From NCBI GenBank assembly GCA_025517425.1, contig JAOPJY010000004.1, forward strand, positions 1 to 64,000: a stretch of 64,000 nt of DNA, given 5' to 3'. Source of the stretch: Halobacteria archaeon AArc-dxtr1 (GTDB taxonomy: Archaea; Halobacteriota; Halobacteria; Halobacteriales; Natrialbaceae). Numbering within the stretch: the stretch's first letter is position 1; each line of letters opens with the position of its first letter. Positions 7,844-14,931 of the stretch are shown piece after piece. A program made the translations under genes and the position numbers. The notes below the pieces were generated by a model that had not been told where the DNA came from, made no database searches, and was given only the letters and a program-made list of their open reading frames with translations.

Positions 7844-9070
7844 GTGACGACCCGAAACACCGTCGACCTCGGCCACTTTCAGTTCCTCTGTGGCGAGTCG
7901 ATCCCAACTCTCGAGGTCGCTTACGAGACCTACGGCGAGTTCACGGGCGACAACGCCGTCTTGCTCTGTCACGCGCTCACCGGGAGCGCCCACGCGGCTC
8001 GCCGCCCCGACGCTGGCGGCGAGACTGCGGGCCAGGCCCGCGCCTGGTGGGGTGACCTCGTCGGGCCCGGGAAGGCGATCGACACCACCGAGTACTTCGT
8101 CGTCTGTGCGAACGCGCCGGGCTCGTGTTACGGCACGACTGGTCCGTCGAGCACGAACCCCGAAACAGGCGAGCCCTACGGGACCGACTTCCCGCCGGTC
8201 ACCGTCGGCGACTGGACGCGCTCGCAGCGGCTCCTCCTCGACGAACTCGGCGTCGGCCGTCTCCACGCCGTCGTCGGCGGTAGCGTCGGCGGCATGAACG
8301 TCTTAGATTGGCTCCGGCGGTATCCCGACGACGTCGACCGCGCTGCCGCTGTCGCCGCGGCCGCCCGCCTCGACGCTCAGTGTCTCGCTCTTGACACCGT
8401 CGCCCGGCGGGCGATCACGTCCGATCCGAACTGGAACGGCGGCCACTACTACGGCTCGTCGGACGAGTCCGATGGTGGTTCCGGGCCCGAAGCCGGCCTC
8501 GCCCGCGCCCGCCAGATCGGCCACATTATGTACCTCTCGAAGGCGTCGATGACCCGCAAGTTCGGCCGCCGGTCGGCCGGCCGGGAAGCCGGTCGGTCGT
8601 CGCCGCCGGACGACGCGGCCGCTTTCTTCCCGTATCGGGAGGTCGAGTCCTACCTCGACTATCAGGCCGAGAAGTTCACCGACCGCTTCGACGCCAACAG
8701 CTACCTCTACATGACCCGTGCGATGGACGACTTCGACCTCTCGGCGGGCTACGAGTCAGACGCCGACGCGCTCGCGGCCTTCGAGGGCGAACTACTCGCC
8801 ATCTCCTTTACCGGCGACTGGCACTTCACCGTCGAGCAGTCAGAGCACCTCGCGGAAGCCTGCCGCGAGGCCGGCGTCGACGTCGCCCACCACGTGATCG
8901 ACTCCGACCACGGCCACGACGCCTTCCTCGTCGAACCGGAGAAGGTCGGGCCGCCGCTGTCGGCGCTGCTCGCCGACGGTCTCGAGGGCCGGTCGATCAC
9001 CGATACCGTCGAGGACGAGATCGAATCGAGTTCGTTCGCGCCGGTGCACACGAGTCTGTTCTCGGAGTGA
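7844..9070 (+). CDS. metX: Homoserine O-acetyltransferase
   Basis: MetX transfers acetyl from acetyl-CoA to homoserine, feeding the MetY sulfhydrylase encoded at 3622. The 408-residue protein has the alpha/beta-hydrolase fold signatures of the family: the early strand [11 protein letters not shown], the HALTGSAH oxyanion region, the nucleophile elbow GGSVGGMN with Ser147, and the C-terminal [10 protein letters not shown] that supplies the catalytic His (an Asp such as that of TGDW completes the triad). GTG 7844 is preferred because of the SD site just upstream and because the product then begins, like its relatives, about 20 residues before the [11 protein letters not shown] strand. A short low-complexity insert (residues 204-212) and an Arg/Gly-rich insert (236-252) are minor oddities. 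Confidence 0.9.
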   Translation: MTTRNTVDLGHFQFLCGESIPTLEVAYETYGEFTGDNAVLLCHALTGSAHAARRPDAGGETAGQARAWWGDLVGPGKAIDTTEYFVVCANAPGSCYGTTGPSSTNPETGEPYGTDFPPVTVGDWTRSQRLLLDELGVGRLHAVVGGSVGGMNVLDWLRRYPDDVDRAAAVAAAARLDAQCLALDTVARRAITSDPNWNGGHYYGSSDESDGGSGPEAGLARARQIGHIMYLSKASMTRKFGRRSAGREAGRSSPPDDAAAFFPYREVESYLDYQAEKFTDRFDANSYLYMTRAMDDFDLSAGYESDADALAAFEGELLAISFTGDWHFTVEQSEHLAEACREAGVDVAHHVIDSDHGHDAFLVEPEKVGPPLSALLADGLEGRSITDTVEDEIESSSFAPVHTSLFSE

Positions 9071-9158
9071 CTGTTCGTCACCCCTCTCAAACAGTACAGT
9101 ATGCTTCAACACCTCAGTTCTAATGTAAAACATATGTATGAAATACTTTACCGAAAAG

Positions 9159-9166
9159 AATAAAAC
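9159..9166 (+). promoter_or_regulatory. TATA-like box
   Basis: AATAAAAC is centred 26-27 bases before ATG 9189, in an AT-rich stretch unlike the surrounding DNA. Confidence 0.55.
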
Positions 9167-9188
9167 ACACCTCTTTGACGTATCAGTG

Positions 9189-9926
9189 ATGCCTGAAAGC
9201 ACTCAGCGCGGACAACAGGGGGAATCACAGGTTCAACGGTACGACGAGAGACAAGTAGAACAACAGCGCTCGTTGCCAGTTAAGCAGGGGGCCGCCTTCG
9301 GGGCAGTTGCAGCGGTTGCAACGTATTTAGCACATCTGCTCTTGACGATTGTTGCGACGGCACAGGCGTCACCTACACCCGATTCCGACGGCAATCCCGT
9401 CAGCCTGGTCGCTTCCTGGGAGGCTGCCGGCTGGAGTTATCTCTCGACGTTCGGTGTTGGGTTCGGGGCCGACGGCGAGACCGCGACGGTTGGTGATGCG
9501 CCCAACCACGCCGCAGCGTTCGCTGCGCCACCTATTTCGTTGGGTACGCTGGTCCTGTTCACCGTCTCGGTCGGCGCGATAGTCGCAGCCGGCTACGCGA
9601 TCGCGAAGTACAGCGACCCCGACGATTCCGTCGAGGCAGTAAAGGCCGGTCTGACGACCGTCCCGGCGTATCTTGTCTTCGCCATCGTTATCGCCGTCGT
9701 GATGACTCACACGTACGAGGACGTGCTTGCGGCCGGACTCGTCGACAGCGTCGCGGGCCTCGACGCTGCCGATTACGAGGAAGGAGATACGGTCTCGTTC
9801 GGTGCTTCGACCACGAGTGCAGCACTCTACGCCGGCCTGCTGTTCCCGGCCGTGTTCGCGGTTGCAGGCGCACTCCTCACTGAGTGGCGAGACGCCCGTG
9901 ATCGTGTTCTCGCGAAAGTAGCCTAA
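9189..9926 (+). CDS. Haloarchaeal multi-pass membrane protein of unknown function
   Basis: A 245-residue membrane protein. A Gln/Glu-rich cytoplasmic N terminus of about 35 residues is followed by roughly four hydrophobic segments (near residues 36-60, 115-135, 153-176 and 214-235). A large loop between the first two is polar and probably extracellular. No catalytic motif is visible; proteins of this general shape are common and uncharacterised in haloarchaea. ATG 9189 is chosen because the TATA-like box lies at -27, giving a leaderless message; an in-frame ATG at 9138 is upstream of that box. It sits between metX and the convergent serB with no sign of co-transcription. Confidence 0.75.
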   Translation: MPESTQRGQQGESQVQRYDERQVEQQRSLPVKQGAAFGAVAAVATYLAHLLLTIVATAQASPTPDSDGNPVSLVASWEAAGWSYLSTFGVGFGADGETATVGDAPNHAAAFAAPPISLGTLVLFTVSVGAIVAAGYAIAKYSDPDDSVEAVKAGLTTVPAYLVFAIVIAVVMTHTYEDVLAAGLVDSVAGLDAADYEEGDTVSFGASTTSAALYAGLLFPAVFAVAGALLTEWRDARDRVLAKVA

Positions 9927-9990
9927 TTGGGATCGAACGGATACCGACGCAGCCTCGCAGTCGCGATCTTTTGGTACTGTGCCGAACGCC

Positions 9991-10647
9991 TCACGGAGCG
10001 GCTGGCTCGAGCACGTCGTCTTCGACCAGTAGTTCCCGTACCTCGGCCATCGACGTCGCGACGACGTCACACTCGGGCTCGACTGCCGGCTTGGGCTCGA
10101 ATCCGATCGCGAGGCCAGCGACCTCGAGCATCGGCAGGTCGTTGGCACCGTCGCCGATCGCGACGGTCTCTGCGAGATCGACGCCGACGTCGTCGGCGAG
10201 GTCCGCGAGCGCGTCGTCTTTGGTCCCCTCGATCAGCGGTCCCTCGGTGTCGCCGGTGAGTTCGGTTTCGCCGTCGTCCATCACCAGCCGATTCGCGACG
10301 ATGTGGTCGACGGTGACGCCCTCACGCTCGAGGGCCGCTGCCACGCCCCGTTCGAACCCACCGGTGAGAATCGCCGTCGTGACGCCGGCGTCGTTCAGCT
10401 CCGCGATCAGGTCGGCCGCCCCCTTTCGGAGCCGAACCTCGTCGAATGCGGCTGCGGCCTCCTTCGCGTCGAGCCCGGAGAGCAACGCGACGCGCTCGTA
10501 GAGGCTCTCGGCGTAGCCGATCTCGTCGTTCATCGCACGCTCTGTGATCGCGGCCATCTCGTCGGCGGCGTCACAGCGGTCGCCGAGCAGTACGGTCATC
10601 TCGGAGTCAGAAAGCGTCCCGTCGAAGTCGAAGGCGACGACTGTCAT
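9991..10647 (-). CDS. serB: Phosphoserine phosphatase
   Basis: A 218-residue HAD-superfamily hydrolase of the SerB type, which removes phosphate from O-phosphoserine in the last step of serine synthesis. The motifs are in order: DFDGT with nucleophile Asp7 and acid Asp9, TGGF (motif II region), the lysine of EGTKDDAL, and GDGANDLPM (motif III). ATG 10647 begins the protein two residues before the first strand, as expected; the open frame further upstream is Arg/Thr-rich and belongs to no known domain. serA lies 2.5 kb away on the other strand. Confidence 0.9.
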   Translation of the reverse strand: MTVVAFDFDGTLSDSEMTVLLGDRCDAADEMAAITERAMNDEIGYAESLYERVALLSGLDAKEAAAAFDEVRLRKGAADLIAELNDAGVTTAILTGGFERGVAAALEREGVTVDHIVANRLVMDDGETELTGDTEGPLIEGTKDDALADLADDVGVDLAETVAIGDGANDLPMLEVAGLAIGFEPKPAVEPECDVVATSMAEVRELLVEDDVLEPAAP

Positions 10648-10720
10648 CGCCCGGGGGTTGTTCCGGGGAGAATAAACCAGTTCATGTTTTGCTTCGCGGA
10701 CCCAGAGACCGACGGCTGCG

Positions 10721-11929
10721 CTACGACTGCTCGTCGGTCTCAGCTCGCGCGTTCTCGTCGTCGTCGCCTCCCTCGTCGAACCGGTACCGTTGCTCAACGT
10801 CCGAATCGATGCCCGGGGGACGTTCGTCTTCGTCTGGCGGCCGCTTGTCTTCGTCCGGGAGTTGTTCGCCACCCTCCTCGTCGGCGAGATACGAAATTTC
10901 GCGCTGGGGGAACGGAATCGTGATCCCCGCCTCGGCGAATCGGTCGTAGACGCCGCGGTTTAGCTGGTTGACCGCCTGCTTCTCCGTGAGTGGGTGAGAG
11001 ATGTACGCCCGAACTTCGAACACCAGCGCGGAGTCGCCGAACTCGTCGAACAGGACCCGTGGTTTCGGCGACTCGCGGATCAGGGGTGCGTCTGCACAGA
11101 CCTCGAGGACAATCTCCTCAACCCGTCGGTAGTCCGTGCCGTAGGCCGCCGTCAGCGGAACCCGTATCCGAACGTGGCGCTGTGGCGACGTTTCGTTGAC
11201 GACCTGCGAGGAGTTCAACACCGCGTTCGGCACCGAGATGAGCCGATTGTCGGTCGTCAACACCGTCGTGCTCCGGATGCCGACGTCGGTCACCGTCCCG
11301 CGCTGATCGTCTTCGACCTGGATCACGTCACCGACTTTGTACGTGTTGTCGACGTACAGCGAGACGCCCCCGATCAGGTTCGAGATGGCGTCCTGGGCGG
11401 CGAAGCCGATGACGATTCCGAGCACGCCGGCCGACGCCAGAAACGGCGTGAGTTCGATCTCCCAGACGGAGATCAACACCAGTCCGGCAGCGAGCGAGAC
11501 GCCGATCGTCCACGCGTTCTTGAAAATCGGCGCGAACTCGTAGGTTCGGTCAGCAGCCTGTGCGACCTCGATCCAGCGGTTGCCAATGCGAACCGCAGTC
11601 CGGGCCCACAGCACCGTCAGCGCTGTGACGACGAGGCCGACCACGACGAACCCTGTCCCGACGAGATCGAGGACAGCCAGACTGAGATAGATCCCGAGTA
11701 GCCCGATCGAGACCGAAATTGGCGTGTGGATCTCCTCGAAGATGGCTCGCCGAAACGACGTCGACCCCGTTTCGTTGTGTGCCAGCCATCGCTTACTCGC
11801 CCAGTAGACGAGTTTCGCGAGCAGGTACGACCCCGCGAGCAACAGCGGGACGAGCAGCCACGGCTCCTGGACCACCCATTCCACCAGCTCCGACACCGCC
11901 GATTCGAGCGCGAGGTGGCCCACGTCCAT
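10721..11929 (-). CDS. MscS-family mechanosensitive channel
   Basis: A 402-residue small-conductance mechanosensitive channel homologue. It has about four N-terminal membrane segments, then the pore-lining helix and beta domain typical of MscS (GIVIGFAAQDAISNLIGG, followed by YVDNTYKVGDVIQVE and GTVTDVGIRSTTV). The C-terminal tail of about 50 residues is very acidic and repeats DEDKRPPDEDERPP, probably disordered. Such channels release solutes when turgor rises after osmotic downshift, a key risk for halophiles. ATG 11929 is supported by a CCTATAAG box 29 bases upstream. Confidence 0.9.
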   Translation of the reverse strand: MDVGHLALESAVSELVEWVVQEPWLLVPLLLAGSYLLAKLVYWASKRWLAHNETGSTSFRRAIFEEIHTPISVSIGLLGIYLSLAVLDLVGTGFVVVGLVVTALTVLWARTAVRIGNRWIEVAQAADRTYEFAPIFKNAWTIGVSLAAGLVLISVWEIELTPFLASAGVLGIVIGFAAQDAISNLIGGVSLYVDNTYKVGDVIQVEDDQRGTVTDVGIRSTTVLTTDNRLISVPNAVLNSSQVVNETSPQRHVRIRVPLTAAYGTDYRRVEEIVLEVCADAPLIRESPKPRVLFDEFGDSALVFEVRAYISHPLTEKQAVNQLNRGVYDRFAEAGITIPFPQREISYLADEEGGEQLPDEDKRPPDEDERPPGIDSDVEQRYRFDEGGDDDENARAETDEQS

Positions 11930-11954
11930 ACGCCTCTCCGGTTGTCGGTCGTCT

Positions 11955-11962
11955 CTTATAGG
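11955..11962 (-). promoter_or_regulatory. TATA-like box of the MscS gene
   Basis: CCTATAAG on the minus strand is centred about 29 bases before ATG 11929. Confidence 0.55.
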
Positions 11963-11981
11963 TTTGATCGAACTGCCGTCC

Positions 11982-12079
11982 GCGCCGTCGACCGGAACTG
12001 AATCTGCGCCGTCGACCGGAATCGCCATTCGAACCGTCGACCGAAACCGAATTCGCGTTGTCGATCGAAATCGCCGTCC
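11982..12079. repeat. Four degenerate tandem copies of a ~25-bp unit
   Basis: Copies start at 11982, 12006, 12031 and 12055. Each carries a form of GTCGACCGGAA (third copy CCGAAA, fourth GTCGATCGAAA), followed by a short variable part. The array lies in the divergent region between the MscS gene and the EamA transporter gene, upstream of both promoters or starts. Confidence 0.6.
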
Positions 12080-12147
12080 GTAACCCTGATTCGGCTCCCC
12101 CGCCCAGTTCCGGCGATGACAGCGCGACCAGAGCCGGGTGGAGCGTC

Positions 12148-13041
12148 GTGACCGGTGCCACCGAAGCCGTCGCGCTCGCGTTGCTCACCGCCATCTTCTG
12201 GGGCCTCTCGCCGATATTCGACAAGCGCGGGATGGCCGCTGGCGGAGACCCCGTCCAGGCGTCGCTCGTCGTGGTCATCGTCGACTCCTCGCTGTACTGG
12301 CTCGCCCTCGCGGTCCTCTACGGCGGGACCACGTTCGACGGGATCACGACGGGAGCGCTCACCGTCTTCGTCTTCGCCGGCGTGATCGGCACCGCACTCG
12401 GCCGGATCGCGATCTTCGTCGGCGTCCACAAGGTGGGCGCGAGCCTCAACAGCGCGATCATGAGCACACGGCCGCTGTTCGCGACGCTGCTCGCACTGGC
12501 GTTCCTCGGCGAACCCCTCGGCCCGGTCACGGCCGCCGGCATCGTCGTCCTCGTCGCCGGTCTCTGCGTGCTGACGCTCTCCCGTGGTGGTGACCTCGCG
12601 GGCTGGGAGCCCCGCGACCTGCTGTGGCCGCTGGCTGCCGCCGCCACCTTCGCGGTCGCGAACGTCGCCCGCCGGTACGGGATGGTCGAGTTCGACATCT
12701 CGGCCCTGCAGGCCGTCGCAATAAACGAGACGGCCGGACTCGTCGCACTCGGCGCCTTCGCCCTCGCGACCCGACGCCGGCGAATTCTCACGAGTCCCCG
12801 CGAGAGCTACCGGTACTTCGCTGTGGCTGGCCTGCTCACCGCCGTCGCGATGCTCTCGCTGATGGCCGCACTGGGGCTCGAAGGTGGCCGCATCGCCGTC
12901 GTCGATCCGCTGGTGGCGACCGCCCCTTTCTTTACGCTCGTCTTCGCCGCCGTCTTCCTGCGCGATCTCGAGCGCGTCACGCGGGGCGTGATCGCCGGCG
13001 CTGCGTTGATCGTCGCCGGAGCCGTCCTGATCACCATCTGA
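12148..13041 (+). CDS. EamA/DMT-family transporter
   Basis: A 297-residue drug/metabolite transporter superfamily protein with ten hydrophobic segments arranged as two EamA repeats, the usual size. The end of the first repeat (TRPLFATLLALAFLGEP) and of the second (VATAPFFTLVFAAVFLRD) shows the typical proline-then-charged pattern. Members export amino acids, metabolites or drugs; the substrate is unknown. GTG 12148 is preferred because an SD-like GGTGGA lies about 6 bases upstream and the membrane region begins shortly after; the in-frame TTG at 12058 would add 30 residues encoded partly by the tandem repeat. Confidence 0.8.
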   Translation: MTGATEAVALALLTAIFWGLSPIFDKRGMAAGGDPVQASLVVVIVDSSLYWLALAVLYGGTTFDGITTGALTVFVFAGVIGTALGRIAIFVGVHKVGASLNSAIMSTRPLFATLLALAFLGEPLGPVTAAGIVVLVAGLCVLTLSRGGDLAGWEPRDLLWPLAAAATFAVANVARRYGMVEFDISALQAVAINETAGLVALGAFALATRRRRILTSPRESYRYFAVAGLLTAVAMLSLMAALGLEGGRIAVVDPLVATAPFFTLVFAAVFLRDLERVTRGVIAGAALIVAGAVLITI

Positions 13042-13184
13042 CCCTCCCCTCTTCTGGTCCGTCTCTCCCCGAACCGGGTTCGTGGAGGTGATTCCAGCCA
13101 CGCCGCTTGCACCCTACTGCGGTACGTTTTCCCACTCATGACTACAACGGAAGGGTTTACCCGCTCCGGACAAGTGTCTCGCTC

Positions 13185-14768
13185 ATGAAGGTCCTGGTCA
13201 CGGATCCGATCGCAGACGCCGGCCTCGCGGTGCTCGAAGACGCCGGCTACGAGGTCGAGACGGGGTACGAACTCGAGGGCGAGGCGCTCCTCGAGGCGGT
13301 CGCCGACGCCGACGGGCTGATCGTCCGCTCTGGTACGGAGGTCACCCGCGACGTGCTCGAGGCTGCCGAGGAACTTGCTATCGTCGGCCGCGCCGGCATC
13401 GGCGTCGACAACATCGACATCGACGCTGCTACTGACGAGGGTGTCATCGTCGCCAACGCCCCCGAGGGTAACGTCCGCGCGGCCGCCGAACACACCGTCG
13501 CGATGACGTTCGCGACCGCACGCTCGGTCCCGCAGGCCCACGGTCGCCTCAAAGCTGGCGAGTGGGCGAAAGGCGACTACCTCGGCACCGAACTCAACGG
13601 CAAGACGCTCGGCGTCGTCGGCCTCGGCCGCGTCGGCCAGGAGGTCGCCAAGAAGCTCGACTCGCTCGGTATGGATATCGTCGCCTACGATCCCTACATT
13701 CCCGAGGAACGTGCTGACCGCATCGGCGCCGAACTCGTCTCTCTCGAGACCTGTCTCGAGCGCGGTGACTTCGTCACCATCCACACGCCGTTGACCGCCG
13801 AAACCGAGGGGCTGATCGGCCCCGACGAGCTCGACCTGATTGGGAACGGCTACCTGGTCAACGTCGGTCGCGGTGGTATCATCCAGGAGGACGCCCTAGC
13901 TGAGAAGGTCGCCGACGGTACGGTCGCCGGTGCCGCTCTCGACGTCTTCGCCGAAGAGCCCCTGTCTGCTGACTCGCCACTGCTTGACGTCGAGGACGTC
14001 ATCCTCACGCCCCACCTCGGCGCCTCGACGGAGGCCGCTCAGGAGAACGTCGCGACCTCGACGGCCGAGCAGGTCGTCGCCGCCATCGAGGGCGAGCCGG
14101 TCGCGAACGCCCTGAACGCTCCCTCGATCGACGAGACCGCGTTCCCCCGCGTCAAACCCTACATCGAGATCGCCGAAACCGCCGGCAAGATCGCCGCTCA
14201 GCTGCTCGACGGCCGCGTCGAGCGCGTGGAAGTCTCCTACGAGGGTGACATCGCCGGCGAGGACGTCGAGTTCGTCACCGCCTCCGCCCTGAAGGGCGTC
14301 TTCGAGCCCTTAGAGTGGCCCGTCAACGCGGTCAACGCCCCCCAGATTGCCGAGGACCGCGGCGTCGACGTCACCGAATCGAAGTCCCGACAGGCTGCTG
14401 ACTTCCAGAGCCTCGTCTCCGTGACCGTCGGCAACGACGACGAGGAGATCACCGTTGACGGCACGCTCTTCGCCGACGACGACGCCCGGATCGTCCGCGT
14501 CGACGGCTACCGCGTCGACGCCATCCCTCACGGGAAGATGGTCGTCTCACGAAACACCGACGAGCCGGGCGTCATCGGCCTCATCGGCTCGGTTATGGGC
14601 AAACACGGCGTCAACATCGCGGGCATGTTCAACGCCCGTGAGACCCACGGCGGCGAAGCGCTGACCGTCTACAACGTCGACAGCCAGATCCCAGACGCCG
14701 CCCGCGAGGAGCTCCAAGAAGACGACCGGATCACCGCGGTGCAGTACATCACGCTCAACGGACAGTAG
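13185..14768 (+). CDS. serA: D-3-phosphoglycerate dehydrogenase
   Basis: SerA oxidises 3-phosphoglycerate to 3-phosphohydroxypyruvate with NAD, the first step of serine synthesis. At 527 residues this is the long form. It has an N-terminal substrate-binding part, a Rossmann domain with GVVGLGRVGQEVA and an Asp (VAYDPY) favouring NAD, catalytic Arg/Glu/His regions (NVGRGGIIQ; LTPHLGAST), an intervening ASB-type domain, and a C-terminal ACT domain (DEPGVIGLIGSVMGKHGVNI) that may bind serine for feedback. ATG 13185 is supported by a GTTTAC box 27 bases upstream and by the standard start MKVLVTDP. Confidence 0.95.
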   Translation: MKVLVTDPIADAGLAVLEDAGYEVETGYELEGEALLEAVADADGLIVRSGTEVTRDVLEAAEELAIVGRAGIGVDNIDIDAATDEGVIVANAPEGNVRAAAEHTVAMTFATARSVPQAHGRLKAGEWAKGDYLGTELNGKTLGVVGLGRVGQEVAKKLDSLGMDIVAYDPYIPEERADRIGAELVSLETCLERGDFVTIHTPLTAETEGLIGPDELDLIGNGYLVNVGRGGIIQEDALAEKVADGTVAGAALDVFAEEPLSADSPLLDVEDVILTPHLGASTEAAQENVATSTAEQVVAAIEGEPVANALNAPSIDETAFPRVKPYIEIAETAGKIAAQLLDGRVERVEVSYEGDIAGEDVEFVTASALKGVFEPLEWPVNAVNAPQIAEDRGVDVTESKSRQAADFQSLVSVTVGNDDEEITVDGTLFADDDARIVRVDGYRVDAIPHGKMVVSRNTDEPGVIGLIGSVMGKHGVNIAGMFNARETHGGEALTVYNVDSQIPDAAREELQEDDRITAVQYITLNGQ

Positions 14769-14931
14769 TCGTCTTCGGGCTGAAGGGATTCTTCTCGCGT
14801 TCTCATTGTCGTCCCAGCTTCTCATTGTTGTCCGGGAACCCTGCATCTGCAAAAAATCGGTCCGGTTACAAACAGTGGACTGAACGCCGTTTCCACGCGA
14901 TTCGAAGCCGGTGAGTGCCGAGTGACCCCGC

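Noticed and set aside
11956-13101. A 381-codon minus-strand frame over the EamA gene
   Set aside because: Asp/Arg/Gly-rich with no hydrophobic or domain pattern, while the plus strand gives a full transporter.
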